Notes under the pieces: model-generated | Seen by the model: the letters and a program-made list of their open reading frames with translations, nothing else | Database searches by the model: none | Told to the model about the DNA's origin: nothing | Position numbers and translations under genes: made by a program | Source of the DNA: Phycisphaeraceae bacterium | GTDB taxonomy: Bacteria > Planctomycetota > Phycisphaerae > Phycisphaerales > UBA1924 | NCBI GenBank assembly: GCA_019636675.1 | Contig: JAHBXC010000002.1 | Coordinates: forward strand, 124,001-188,000 | Direction: 5' to 3' | Length of the DNA stretch: 64,000 nt | Shown here: in pieces, positions 53,005 through 61,892 of the stretch | Layout of the letters: each line of letters starts with the position of its first letter | Position numbering within the stretch: the first letter of the stretch is position 1

Positions 53005-53374
53005 GGTGGGTCGGGCCTCTCGGGAAGGGCTCGGAAGTTCGGAGCGGCGGCGTCGCCGCGTGGCGACCCGGGGTCTCAAGGGAGGGCGCCACAGGGGCAG
53101 GGAGTGGAGGGTGTCTTCGCTCCTGACCCATTGTGGATGATTCTTAGAATCATTCCAAGAAAGGCAAGGAGGCCTCGATCGGAATCGCACCGCCGGCTGG
53201 GAGATCACCGGGTCCGGAGCCCTCCCCCGGCCCCCCGGCCCCCGGTATCCCGGCCTCTTGAGCCCCGGACCCCGGACCCCGGACCTCCGAGATCAGGGTT
53301 TTCTTCCCGAAGTGTTTCCCGCTCCGCCGGTTGGGGGTAGATTGGAAGGGTCCGGGTGGAGACAGGAGCGGCGT
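53005..53374. other. 370-base divergent intergenic region between sufB and the second sigma gene
   Basis: No gene is supported here. It holds the SUF promoter and palindrome (53130-53158), then, beyond it, a very C/G-rich stretch with the heptamer CCCCGGA three times in tandem (53263-53283). An open frame continues upstream of the sigma start to 53258, but the added residues ([12 protein letters not shown]) look like translated repeat, so I start that gene at 53375. Confidence 0.6.
53130..53158 (-). promoter_or_regulatory. Likely SUF operon promoter with 17-bp palindrome in the spacer
   Basis: On the minus strand TTGGAA (53158-53153) and CACAAT (53135-53130) are 17 bases apart, a fair -35/-10 pair. 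Almost the whole spacer is a perfect palindrome, ATGATTCT-T-AGAATCAT on the plus strand (53137-53153), 8-1-8. It is A+T-rich in a G+C-rich region and its shape resembles Fur/PerR-type (7-1-7) sites. It lies about 126-154 bases before the sufB ATG. A repressor bound there would block the polymerase, as expected for iron- or oxidant-controlled SUF genes. Confidence 0.65.
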
Positions 53375-53974
53375 GTGCTCGGGGAGTGGGTGACGACTTC
53401 GACCATCCTGACGCGACTGGAACGCCACGACGACCCCGTCTGGTCGATGTTTGTTGACCGTTTCCGTCGCCCGATCCTCGCGTTCGCGCGAGAAGCGGGC
53501 CTGCCCGGGGAAGCCGCCGAGGACATCGCCCAGGAAACCCTCCTGACCTTTACGGAGGCCTTTCGCGCCGGCAAGTATGTCCGCGCCGAGGGGCGCCTGT
53601 CCTCGTGGCTCTTCGGCATCGCCAACAACAAGGTCCGCGAGGAGCGACGCAGGGCAGCCCGCCCCGACCGCGCCCCCGGCGAGCCGGGCGGCTCCGACCG
53701 GATCGCGTCGATCCCCTGGGACGACGCCCACGCGGCGTCGCGCTGGGAGGACGCCTGGCGGCGCGAGGTCCTCGCGATCTGCCTGGAGCGGGTCCGCGAG
53801 GAAGTGGGGGAGAACACCTACCTCGCGTTCGAGGCCCACGCGCTGCGCAACCAGCCGGCCGACGCCGTCGCGCAGGACCTGGGCATCGCGCGCAGCACCG
53901 TCTTCGTCGCCAAGCATCGCGTGCTGACGCGCATCCGCGAGCTGCGCCGGGATTACGAGCGGGTCGAGCTGTGA
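53375..53974 (+). CDS. ECF-type sigma factor paired with TPR kinase
   Basis: A 199-residue sigma factor. Region 2 (about 15-85) includes MFVDRFRRPILAFAREAGL and EDIAQETLLTFTEAF, then SSWLFGIANNKVREERRR. Region 4 (about 125-190) has AFEAHALRNQPADAVAQDLGIARSTVFVAKHRVLTRIRELRR. It is not close to the other sigma factor here. The start GTG 53375 is 7 bases after AGGAG; GTG 53390 is an alternative. Its stop overlaps the kinase start (GTGA). The neighbour carries an anti-sigma-like zinc motif, which suggests it directly restrains this sigma factor. Confidence 0.87.
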   Translation: MLGEWVTTSTILTRLERHDDPVWSMFVDRFRRPILAFAREAGLPGEAAEDIAQETLLTFTEAFRAGKYVRAEGRLSSWLFGIANNKVREERRRAARPDRAPGEPGGSDRIASIPWDDAHAASRWEDAWRREVLAICLERVREEVGENTYLAFEAHALRNQPADAVAQDLGIARSTVFVAKHRVLTRIRELRRDYERVEL

Positions 53975-56304
53975 CGCGTCTGTCCGCCTGCCCGCCCCTC
54001 GAAGACCTCGAGCTCTTTCGCTCCGACGCGATCGACGACGAGTCGCGCGCCGGCGTCGACGCGCACCTCGCCGCCTGCGCCAAGTGCCGCGCGCGCCTCG
54101 ACGACCTCGCGACCAACGATTCGCTCCTGGGCGAGATCGCCTCGGTCTTTCACTCGCCCACCGGGGAGCTCGTCCTCGGGAAAGCATCGGACGCGCCGAG
54201 CATTCCCGGCTTCACCGATGTCCGCGTCATGCACAGCGGCGGGCAGGGCGTCGTCTACAAGGCCCACCAGCGCAGCACCGGGCGAGAAGTCGCGATCAAG
54301 GTCCTCCTCCCCTCCGCTGAGGACAACGCGCGCCGGCGCGCGCGATTCGAGCGAGAGATCGAGCTCGTCTCCTCCCTGCGTCACCCGGGCATCGTCACCG
54401 TGTTCGACACCGGACGCGCCCAGGACGGGCGCGTCTACCTCGTCATGGAGTGGATCGAGGGCCTCCCCATCGACGCCTTCGTGCGCACCAACCGCTGCGA
54501 TGCGCACCAGATCGTCACCCTCGTCGCGAAGGTCGCCGACGCCGTCGCCGCCGCCCACCGGCGAGGGCTCATCCATCGCGACCTCAAACCCAGCAACATC
54601 CTCGTCGACGCGAACGCCGAGCCCAAGGTCGTCGACTTCGGGCTGGCGCGCGGCATCGCGACCGACACCGGCGCGACCCGCACCGGCGAGTTCCTGGGCA
54701 CACTCGCCTTCGCGTCCCCCGAGCAGGTCTCGGGCGACCCGACCTCCATCGACACACGCAGCGATGTCTACTCCCTTGGCGTGCTGCTCTACATCCTGCT
54801 CGCCGGGCGATTCCCGTACACGATCGACGGGCCCATCGCCCAGGTCTGCAACAACATCCGCGCCGCGCCCCCTGCGCCGCTGTCGCTCGCTTCGGTCCGA
54901 CGCGCCGACGACCTGAGCGCCATCGTGTCCTGCGCGCTCGCCAAAGAGGCGCATCGGCGATACCAGTCCGCCGCCGACATGAGCGCCGATCTCGATCGCT
55001 GGCTGAAGGACGAGCCGATCATGGCCCGCTCCGACAGCGGGTGGTACCTGCTCCGTCGCGCCGTCCGGCGTCATCGCGTCTGGGTCGGCGCAGGCGCGGT
55101 CGTCGCCGCCGCGCTCGTCGCGACAGCCGGCGTCTCGTTCGCGTTCTGGAGGCAGTCGCTTCGCGATCGGGACGAGGCGATCCGCGCCGCGCAGTCGCGC
55201 GAGACCGTCGTCGAGTTTCTCTCGAAGATGCTCGCCGCCGCGTCGCCCTACGAGTCCGGGCGAGAGGTCCGCGTCGCCGACCTCCTCGACGACGCCGCCT
55301 CGTCCATCGCCACCGACTTCGCCGACCAGCCCGAGGTCCGGCGCCAGCTCCGCTCCGTTCTCAGCGACGCGTTCCTCTCCCTCGGGCTCGTCGACGAAGC
55401 CGAGCCCCACCTCGAGGAAGCCATCGCCCTCTCCCGCCAGCTGCTGGGCGAAGAACATCGCGAAACCATCCTGAATCGGGCCGTCTACGGGCGCATGCAG
55501 TCCGAGCGCGGCCAATACGACGCCGCCGCCCAGACGCTCCGCGACTCGCTCGAGCGCGCCATGCGCGTCATGGGCCCCGATTCCGCCGACACGCTCAGCA
55601 TCCAGCTCAGTCTCGCCGTCGCGCTCGCGCAGGGCGTGGGCCTCGAAGAATCCGAGACCCACTACCGCGCCGTCATCGACGGGCGCACCCGACTCGACGG
55701 GCCCAACGCGCCAGAAACCCTCGGCCCGCGCGTCTCGCTCGGCATGCTCCTGATCACGCTCGGACGACTCGACGAAGCCGAGGCCGAACTCACCGTCGCG
55801 CGCGCCGGACTCCTCGAGGTCCTCGGCCCCGACCACGCGCGCACCCTCGCGGCCGGATCGAACCTGGGCCACGTCCTCATCGCGCGCAGGAACTTCGAGG
55901 AAGCCGAGACGCTCTATCGCGACCTCGTCGAACGCTCCGTCCGGGTCTTCGGAGAGGACCACTCGCGCACCCTCACCATCATGAACAACCACGCCGGCGC
56001 GCTCTGGAACCTCCAGCGCTACGACGAGGTGGCGCAGGTGCTCGAACGCACCTACGCCTCGCAGCGCCGCACCCTGGGCGACGAGCACCCCCTGACCCTC
56101 ACCAGCATGGGCAACCTGGGCGTGCTCAAGATGCGCCTGGGCCGGCTCGACGAGGCCGAGACCATCCTCACCGCCTGCCTCGACGCGCGCGTCCGGGTCC
56201 TCGGAGAGGACCACCGAGAGACCGCCATGGCGCGAAGCCGGCTCGACCAGCTCGCCGCCGCCCGGAAAGCCGCCGCCGAAACCACAGAGGGCGACGCCCC
56301 CTGA
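53971..56304 (+). CDS. Ser/Thr protein kinase with N-terminal anti-sigma-like zinc motif and C-terminal TPRs
   Basis: A 777-residue protein that starts at GTG overlapping the sigma factor stop. Residues 25-45 contain H32-x3-C36-x2-C39 (AHLAACAKCRARL), the zinc motif of ZAS-type anti-sigma factors. The kinase domain covers about 80-345: GGQGVVYKAHQ, K110 in VAIKVL, HRDLKPSN near 202 and DFGLARG at 222-228. A membrane helix lies near 371-393. Residues from about 420 to 765 are tetratricopeptide-like repeats with the GxxHpxTL pattern (LGEEHRETIL, LGPDHARTLAAGSNLG, FGEDHSRTLTIMNNHA, LGDEHPLTLTSMGNLG), probably outside the membrane. It should bind the sigma factor and release it on a signal. Confidence 0.92.
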   Translation: MTRLSACPPLEDLELFRSDAIDDESRAGVDAHLAACAKCRARLDDLATNDSLLGEIASVFHSPTGELVLGKASDAPSIPGFTDVRVMHSGGQGVVYKAHQRSTGREVAIKVLLPSAEDNARRRARFEREIELVSSLRHPGIVTVFDTGRAQDGRVYLVMEWIEGLPIDAFVRTNRCDAHQIVTLVAKVADAVAAAHRRGLIHRDLKPSNILVDANAEPKVVDFGLARGIATDTGATRTGEFLGTLAFASPEQVSGDPTSIDTRSDVYSLGVLLYILLAGRFPYTIDGPIAQVCNNIRAAPPAPLSLASVRRADDLSAIVSCALAKEAHRRYQSAADMSADLDRWLKDEPIMARSDSGWYLLRRAVRRHRVWVGAGAVVAAALVATAGVSFAFWRQSLRDRDEAIRAAQSRETVVEFLSKMLAAASPYESGREVRVADLLDDAASSIATDFADQPEVRRQLRSVLSDAFLSLGLVDEAEPHLEEAIALSRQLLGEEHRETILNRAVYGRMQSERGQYDAAAQTLRDSLERAMRVMGPDSADTLSIQLSLAVALAQGVGLEESETHYRAVIDGRTRLDGPNAPETLGPRVSLGMLLITLGRLDEAEAELTVARAGLLEVLGPDHARTLAAGSNLGHVLIARRNFEEAETLYRDLVERSVRVFGEDHSRTLTIMNNHAGALWNLQRYDEVAQVLERTYASQRRTLGDEHPLTLTSMGNLGVLKMRLGRLDEAETILTACLDARVRVLGEDHRETAMARSRLDQLAAARKAAAETTEGDAP

Positions 56305-56608
56305 CGCGCCGGTCGCGCCGCCAGAAAAATCCGCGACACCCTGAAAGATCCGCCCCGGACGCGACAACCCCCAGTGACGGCCGCACGACCGACGGGTCGA
56401 CGCACGCCGGCGCGCAGGGATACGCGCCGCTGCCGCGCCGTCACCACCGACCGCCCGCGACACGGGTCGCGGCGGGTCAAAGGGGAATGGATGGGAGAGA
56501 CGGCCCGCCCGGGACACCGGGCGGGCTGTATTTCAGCCCCGGAGCCCCCATTCCCACCCCCCGACCTTGACCCGGGCCCCCCCAAGTCCTAACCATTGGC
56601 TCACAGTT
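56305..56608. other. 304-base intergenic region between kinase and tRNA gene
   Basis: No gene is supported. It holds a strong hairpin (see the terminator at 56503) and, nearer the tRNA, TTGACC at 56567-56572 as a possible -35 with no good -10 (the best, AACCAT or TAACCA at 56590-56596, matches three bases at most). The first 190 bases show nothing recognisable. Confidence 0.5.
56503..56526 (+). terminator. Hairpin after the TPR-kinase gene, probable terminator
   Basis: A perfect 10-bp stem (GCCCGCCCGG at 56503-56512 with its complement at 56517-56526) closed by the 4-base loop GACA, followed by TGTATTTC. The stem is very stable; the T-run is broken. It lies 199 bases after the kinase stop and 83 bases before the tRNA, so it probably ends the kinase transcript. 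Confidence 0.55.
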
Positions 56609-56682
<74 letters not shown>

Positions 56683-56699
56683 TTTTGCATGCTGAAAGG

Positions 56700-56721
56700 A
56701 CCCGCGTTGAGCGGGTTTTTT
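56700..56721 (+). terminator. Intrinsic terminator of the tRNA gene
   Basis: ACCCGC, loop GTTGA, GCGGGT followed by six T residues in all. A classical rho-independent terminator 18 bases after the tRNA. On the minus strand it lies just after the hsdR stop and, with few A residues before the stem, would work poorly for that transcript. Confidence 0.85.
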
Positions 56722-56740
56722 CATTCCTGCGCGATGTCCC

Positions 56741-59089
56741 TCACGCCGCCCCGTCCGGTTGGTACAGGTACCGCTGGAAACCCACGAACGCATCCCGGAT
56801 CGTCGGGACGCCGCCCAGTTCTCGCACCGCGTCCTCGACCGCGTGGTATTTCAGCACCAGCAGCACCGGCAGTTTCTCGTCGTCCAGTTCGGTCACGCCC
56901 TGCTCGATGTAGTGGCCCAGCACGAAGTCCAGAAACTCGCTCTGCTTCCCCGCGTACCTCGCGAAGATCATCCCCCGACGCCCACGCACCCGCTCCTCCC
57001 GACTCATCGTCGGCAGCGCGAACGCGATGTACGCCAGCACATCGAACAGATCGCTCCGCTCCGCGTCGATCACCCGCGCCACATCCGCCAACTGCTCGCG
57101 CGAGTACCCCTTCTCCTCCAGACCCGCCAGGAGCGCGCGACGCGTGTCGGGCTTGCTCCAGATCTCGCGCAACTGCGCCTCGCTCGTGAATAGCGCGGGC
57201 AGATCACCGAACAGCCGCTCGATGAACTGGGTAGCCGACATGGGCGTCCCGTCCGGGCTCCAGAAACTCGTCGACGCCATGTGCTGGATCGTCCGCTCCT
57301 TCCCGTCCGCCAGTTTCACGCGCACACGCTCACGCCGTCCCGGGGGCTCGCGAGGGGTCGGCTCCTTCGGCTCCGGCTCCGGCCGGGGCGGTGCCGGAAC
57401 AACGGGCTCCGGCTCCACCGGCTCGCCGTCCCACTCCGGGTCGCTGAAGTGTTCGTACGCCTTCACGAAGTCATAGATCGTGAAGTAATCCTTCCCGTCG
57501 TACAGGCGCGTGCCGCGACCGATGATCTGCTTGAACTCGATCATCGAGTTGATCGGGCGCATCAGCACGATGTTGCGGATGTTCCTCGCGTCCACGCCCG
57601 TCGAGAGTTTCTGCGAGGTCGTCAGGACCGTCGGCAGCGTCTTCTCGTTGTCCTGGAACACGCGAAGGAACCGCTCGCCCTCGTCGCCGTCTTGCGCCGT
57701 GACGCGCACGCAATAGTCCGGGTGCTTCTGCGTCGCCATCTGGTTGATCAGGTCCCGCACCGCCAGCGTGTGGTCCTGCGTCGCGCAGAACACCAGCGTC
57801 TTCTCGCGCTGGTCGATCATCCCCATGAAGATCTCGACGCGCTTCCGCTCGCGCGCCGCGATCTCGATCACCCGGTTGAAGTCCGACTCCGTGTACCGCC
57901 GCCCCTGCTCGATCTCCCCCTCCACCACATCGTCGTCGGGCGTCCAGATGTACTCGTCCAGCGTCGTCTGGACCTGCACCACCTTGAAGGGCGTCAGGAA
58001 GCCGTCGTTGATCCCTTCCTTCAGCGAGTACACATACACCGGCTCGCCGAAATACGCGTAGGTGTCGGCGTTGATCTCGCGCTTGGGCGTCGCCGTCAGC
58101 CCCAACTGCACCGCGGGGCTGAAATACTCGAGGATCGCGCGCCAGGTGCTCTCGTCCTTCGCCCCGCCCCGGTGGCACTCGTCCACGACGATGAAGTCGA
58201 AGAAGTCCGGCGGGTAATCCCCGAACACGGGCGACGCGTTGCCCTCGCCGTCCTCGCCCGTCATGAAGGTCTGAAAGATGGTGAAGAACACGCTCCCGTT
58301 CTTCGGCGCGCCGCCCTTCTTGCTGATCTCCCTGGGGTTGATCCGTACCAGCCCGCCGTCCGGGAACGCGCCGAACGAGTCAAACTCGTTGAAGGCCTGA
58401 TTCGCCAGGATGTTCCTGTCCGCCAGGAACAGCACCCGGGGGCGGCGCGACGCGTCGGCGTCCCCGGGCGTGGGCCACGAACGCAGCGACCAGCGGCTCT
58501 CGTACAACTTCCACGCGATCTGCGCCGCGATCGAGGTCTTGCCCGTCCCCGTTGCCAGGGTAAGCAGCACCCGCCGCTCCCCGCTCGCGATCGCCTCCAG
58601 CACCGCGTTGATCGCGTTGCGCTGGTAGTACCGCGGCGTCCACAGCCCGCCCTTATCCTTCAATCCCACCGCCGCGAAGCGATCGCGCCACGCGTTCGCC
58701 TCCGCGAACGCCTCGCCCCACAAGTCAGCCGGCGTGGGCCACCCGGGCAGCGCGCCCTCGACGCCCGTCTCCATGTCGGCGCGATACACGCCGTCGCCAT
58801 TCGTTGAGAACGCGAACCTGGCGCGGATCTTCGCCGCGTACCGCTTCGCCTGCGACAGCCCCTCGGTGACCGCGGCGGCGCGCTTCTTCGCCTCGATCAC
58901 CCCCAGCGTGTGCCCCCGATAGACCAGCAGAAAGTCCGCGACCTCGCGCGTCGCACGCGTCCCCGCGCCCTGCAGACGCCCGAGCGTGATGCCCTCCTCG
59001 CGCGCCACGCGACTGCCCTCGACCACGCCCCACCCAGCGGCGCGAAGCGCGGGATCGATCAGTTCCGCTCTGGTCTGGGTCTCGTTCAT
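56741..59089 (-). CDS. hsdR: Type I restriction enzyme R subunit (HsdR, EcoEI-like)
   Basis: A 782-residue restriction and translocation subunit. The N-terminal PD-(D/E)xK nuclease has D52 in VADFLLVYRGH and E66-A-K68 in GVIEAKK. The helicase motor has Walker A LATGTGKTS at 178-186, DECH at 303-306, GLTATPKRE near 335, and TSQKLSTGVD and QIIGRGTRLYDGKDYF further on. Its length and plan fit the EcoEI (type IB) group. The C-terminus (YIAFALPTMSREERVRGRR) is the domain that docks on the methylase. It is the last gene of the hsdM-hsdS-hsdR set, 7 bases after hsdS. Confidence 0.95.
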   Translation of the reverse strand: MNETQTRAELIDPALRAAGWGVVEGSRVAREEGITLGRLQGAGTRATREVADFLLVYRGHTLGVIEAKKRAAAVTEGLSQAKRYAAKIRARFAFSTNGDGVYRADMETGVEGALPGWPTPADLWGEAFAEANAWRDRFAAVGLKDKGGLWTPRYYQRNAINAVLEAIASGERRVLLTLATGTGKTSIAAQIAWKLYESRWSLRSWPTPGDADASRRPRVLFLADRNILANQAFNEFDSFGAFPDGGLVRINPREISKKGGAPKNGSVFFTIFQTFMTGEDGEGNASPVFGDYPPDFFDFIVVDECHRGGAKDESTWRAILEYFSPAVQLGLTATPKREINADTYAYFGEPVYVYSLKEGINDGFLTPFKVVQVQTTLDEYIWTPDDDVVEGEIEQGRRYTESDFNRVIEIAARERKRVEIFMGMIDQREKTLVFCATQDHTLAVRDLINQMATQKHPDYCVRVTAQDGDEGERFLRVFQDNEKTLPTVLTTSQKLSTGVDARNIRNIVLMRPINSMIEFKQIIGRGTRLYDGKDYFTIYDFVKAYEHFSDPEWDGEPVEPEPVVPAPPRPEPEPKEPTPREPPGRRERVRVKLADGKERTIQHMASTSFWSPDGTPMSATQFIERLFGDLPALFTSEAQLREIWSKPDTRRALLAGLEEKGYSREQLADVARVIDAERSDLFDVLAYIAFALPTMSREERVRGRRGMIFARYAGKQSEFLDFVLGHYIEQGVTELDDEKLPVLLVLKYHAVEDAVRELGGVPTIRDAFVGFQRYLYQPDGAA

Positions 59090-59096
59090 GGCCGGG

Positions 59097-60314
59097 TCAC
59101 ACCGCCTCCGCCAGCAGGCGGTCGGCGCCCTTGGAAGTCAGTTGGCCGGTGAAGGCGTGGTGGAGGAGGGACTGCTTAAGGCCGTGGAGAAGTGTGATCT
59201 TTTGTCGAAAGGAGCCTGATAGACGCTGTGAGGCCTGATCGATCTGGTCAATCTCTCGGCAGATCACGCGTTGCTGATCCAAGGAAGGCAATGGAATGCG
59301 GAATTGCTGCATCTGAGATTTGGTAATTGCCTGCCGGGTGCTACCACCGTCATCGCCGATGCCTAGAAGTGCTCGCTTTGCGAGTGAGGTTGTCAGGGCG
59401 TTGCAAAGGTAATCGCTCAGAATCGCATCCCGCCGCGGCCTCAAGATAAGTACATGCTGATTGACTCGTGCCGGGAGTGGCACATGCTTGGCCGTACAGC
59501 ATCGTGCAATGGACGCGCCCGTGATGTTGAAGAGTACATCATCAGCTTCAACAGTGACGATCGCTAGTCGCTGGGCCTGGGTGTCGTCAAGATAAGCCAG
59601 TCCTTCGAGCCGAAACTCTCGGTCGTAGACATTCATGCTCCGTATAAGCGACGTGCCCGATTTCTTGTAGGTCTTCGATCCACCGAGCGGGGTGGCGCCG
59701 CTGCCGATCTTGCTGGTGAGCGATGCAAGGTCTCGCAGGGGATGTCGTGCGGCGATGTTTCGAAAGCTGTCGCCGATCATGCTTTCGGCAAGTGTCTTCG
59801 CATTCTCCCGATTCCGCTCCGCGTTCTCCATCGCCTTTCCGATTGCCGCGAACGCTTCGTCGAGGATCGCGACGATCCGCCTCTGCTCGGGGAGAGAGGG
59901 GAGGGGAAAATCAAATCGCATGAGGGCATCAACATTGGCGCGTGGCATTCTCGCGCCCGTGCATGTTCGATCGATGGCATCAACCGTGGAAGACTGGATC
60001 AGCCAGTAGAACAGAAAGCGTCGGTCGAGTTGCTCGCCAGGGCGCAGCGGAAAGATCTCGGTGGAGCAGTGGCCGCTGAAATCTGGAAGGTAGACCTTGT
60101 TGAGATATGGGCGAAGTCGTCCGTATAAGACATGCCTGTTGTCGAATGAAAAAGTGCTGCTCTGGACCGCTTGTCGTCGCACTTCGCCCACGAGTCGCCC
60201 GGTCGCACTCTCGATGTTTTCCATGCCCACATACATCGCGACACTGCCAGAGTGTCGCGTTCGGTCCTGCGTGCACACATCGCCGAGCCTGACAATCCGC
60301 CACCCCTGTATCAC
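59097..60314 (-). CDS. hsdS: Type I restriction specificity subunit HsdS
   Basis: A 405-residue subunit that reads the two halves of the DNA target. Two target-recognition domains (about 1-150 and 200-360) are each followed by a conserved helix region: FDFPLPSLPEQRRIVAILDEAFAAIGKAMENAE near 150-190, and IPLPSLDQQRVICREIDQI near 350, both the normal HsdS form. The sequence is plainly lower in G+C and uses less GC-biased codons than its neighbours, as expected when recognition domains are swapped. GTG start overlaps the hsdM stop (GTGA). The target sequence cannot be predicted. Confidence 0.93.
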   Translation of the reverse strand: MIQGWRIVRLGDVCTQDRTRHSGSVAMYVGMENIESATGRLVGEVRRQAVQSSTFSFDNRHVLYGRLRPYLNKVYLPDFSGHCSTEIFPLRPGEQLDRRFLFYWLIQSSTVDAIDRTCTGARMPRANVDALMRFDFPLPSLPEQRRIVAILDEAFAAIGKAMENAERNRENAKTLAESMIGDSFRNIAARHPLRDLASLTSKIGSGATPLGGSKTYKKSGTSLIRSMNVYDREFRLEGLAYLDDTQAQRLAIVTVEADDVLFNITGASIARCCTAKHVPLPARVNQHVLILRPRRDAILSDYLCNALTTSLAKRALLGIGDDGGSTRQAITKSQMQQFRIPLPSLDQQRVICREIDQIDQASQRLSGSFRQKITLLHGLKQSLLHHAFTGQLTSKGADRLLAEAV

Positions 60315-61765
60315 AGCATCCCCCTGATCGTCGCCAGTAACTCCGCCGACTCCGCGTCCAGCGCCTCGATCTCGTCGAGGATCTCGCGCGGCGAGCGCAC
60401 CGCGTCCGCTTCCGGCGCGTGGGGGTTCTTCACCGACAGGTCGCAGGTCTTCGGGTCGAGGCCCTTCACCGGCACCGTCCACGACCGGGGCGAATCGGCC
60501 CGCGTCTTCTGCAGCGCGACGAACTCCTCCATGTCCCTGTCGTTGAGCGGGTCGGTCTTGCCCATGCTCCGCCCCGGGTCGAGTTGATAGAACCAGATGT
60601 CGCGCGTGGGCGCGCCCTTCTCGAAGAACAGCACCACCGTCTTCACCCCCGCCCCGAGAAAGGTGCCCTGGGGGCAGTCGAGCACCGTGTGCAGGTTGCA
60701 GGACTCCAGCAGTTCCTTGCGCAGCGCGCGGCTGGCGTTGTCGGAGTTGCTGAGGAAGGTGTTCTTGATCACCACGCCCGCGCGCCCGCCCGGCTTGAGC
60801 ATCTTGATGAAGTGCTGCAGGAAGAGGAACGCCGTCTCGCCGGTCTTGATCGCGAAGTTCTGCTGGACCTCGCTGCGCTCCTTCCCGCCGAAGGGCGGGT
60901 TGGCGAGCACGATGTCGTGCCGGTCCTTGTTCTGGATGTCGGCGAGGTTCTCGGCGAGGGTGTTGGTGTGGACGATGTTGGGCGCCTCGACCCCGTGCAG
61001 GATCATGTTCATGATCCCGATGACATACGCGAGGGACTTTTTCTCCTTGCCGTAGAAGGTGCGGGTCTGAAGGGTCTCGAGTTGTCTGGTCGTGAGTTTG
61101 CCGCCGGCGCGCAGGTAGTCGTGGGCCTCGCACAAGAAGCCGCACGAGCCGCAGGCCGGGTCGTAGATGGTCTCGCCGATCTTCGGATCGACAACGCGGA
61201 CGATGGCGCGGATGAGCGGGCGGGGGGTGTAGTACTGCCCGCCGTTGCGCCCCGCGTTGCCCATGTTGCGGATGCGTGACTCGTAGAGGTCGGAGAGTTC
61301 GTGCTTTTGGTCCTGCGAGCGGAACTGGAGGGCGTCCATGGCTTCGAGGATGTCGCGCAGGCCGTAGCCGCTTTTGATCTTGTTGTCGGTCTCGCCGAAG
61401 ATCTCGCCGATCTTGTACTCGATGGTGCCCGGACCCGAGGCGCGCTGCTTGAAGCCCCGGAGGTAGGGAAACAGGTCCTGGTTGACGAAGCGGACGAGGT
61501 CGTCGCCGGTGAGGGCGTTGTCGTGGTCGAAGGCGCCGGAAGCGTTCCTGGGCGCCGCCCAGGCGGACCAGCGATGGGGGGGATCGAGGAGGTAGGTGTA
61601 CCGCTTGCCCGAGAGTTCGGCCCGGGTGGCGCGATCGCGCTCCAGGTCGTCGAGGTACTTGAGGAAGAGCAGCCACGAGGTCTGCTCGGCGTAGTCCAGT
61701 TCGGAGTTGCAGCCGGCATCCTTATACAGGATGTCGTCGATGTTCCTGAAGATCTGCTCGAACAT
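60311..61765 (-). CDS. hsdM: Type I DNA adenine methyltransferase subunit HsdM
   Basis: A 484-residue N6-adenine methylase. The N-terminal helical part starts MFEQIFRNIDDILYKDAGC and is typical. AdoMet motif I is IYDPACGSCGFL near 200-211, the catalytic motif NPPFGG is at 289-294, and GGQYYTPRPLIRAIV near 175 is the segment that marks type I HsdM. It is first in the operon and divergent from the AlkD-like gene over about 127 bases, in which a small dyad GAGCCC-GAA-GGGCTC sits at 61848-61862. The set looks intact, so the strain should modify its DNA. Confidence 0.96.
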   Translation of the reverse strand: MFEQIFRNIDDILYKDAGCNSELDYAEQTSWLLFLKYLDDLERDRATRAELSGKRYTYLLDPPHRWSAWAAPRNASGAFDHDNALTGDDLVRFVNQDLFPYLRGFKQRASGPGTIEYKIGEIFGETDNKIKSGYGLRDILEAMDALQFRSQDQKHELSDLYESRIRNMGNAGRNGGQYYTPRPLIRAIVRVVDPKIGETIYDPACGSCGFLCEAHDYLRAGGKLTTRQLETLQTRTFYGKEKKSLAYVIGIMNMILHGVEAPNIVHTNTLAENLADIQNKDRHDIVLANPPFGGKERSEVQQNFAIKTGETAFLFLQHFIKMLKPGGRAGVVIKNTFLSNSDNASRALRKELLESCNLHTVLDCPQGTFLGAGVKTVVLFFEKGAPTRDIWFYQLDPGRSMGKTDPLNDRDMEEFVALQKTRADSPRSWTVPVKGLDPKTCDLSVKNPHAPEADAVRSPREILDEIEALDAESAELLATIRGML

Positions 61766-61847
61766 GGGGGCTGCTCTGGGGTTGGTCTCGGCTGGGAAGC
61801 CCAGATCGGGCACCGCTCGGGGCGACCAGTCTACCACAATCACCCAT

Positions 61848-61862
61848 GAGCCCGAAGGGCTC
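61848..61862. promoter_or_regulatory. Small dyad between hsdM and the AlkD-like gene
   Basis: GAGCCC, GAA, GGGCTC: a perfect 6-3-6 inverted repeat, 83 bases upstream of hsdM and 31 bases upstream of the AlkD-like gene. It could be an operator for either gene or a short RNA hairpin in the leader of the plus-strand gene. At six bases it could easily be chance. Confidence 0.25.
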
Positions 61863-61892
61863 GCAGGACAAAACCGGTCGGTACGATCCCCC

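Noticed and set aside
53263-53283. Heptamer CCCCGGA three times in tandem
   Set aside because: Short, very G+C-rich and imperfect beyond three copies; could vary by slippage but no role is suggested.
53258-53374. Longer N-terminus for the second ECF sigma factor
   Set aside because: The added 39 residues are translated G+C repeat and do not resemble sigma region 1 or 2; AGGAG points to GTG 53375.
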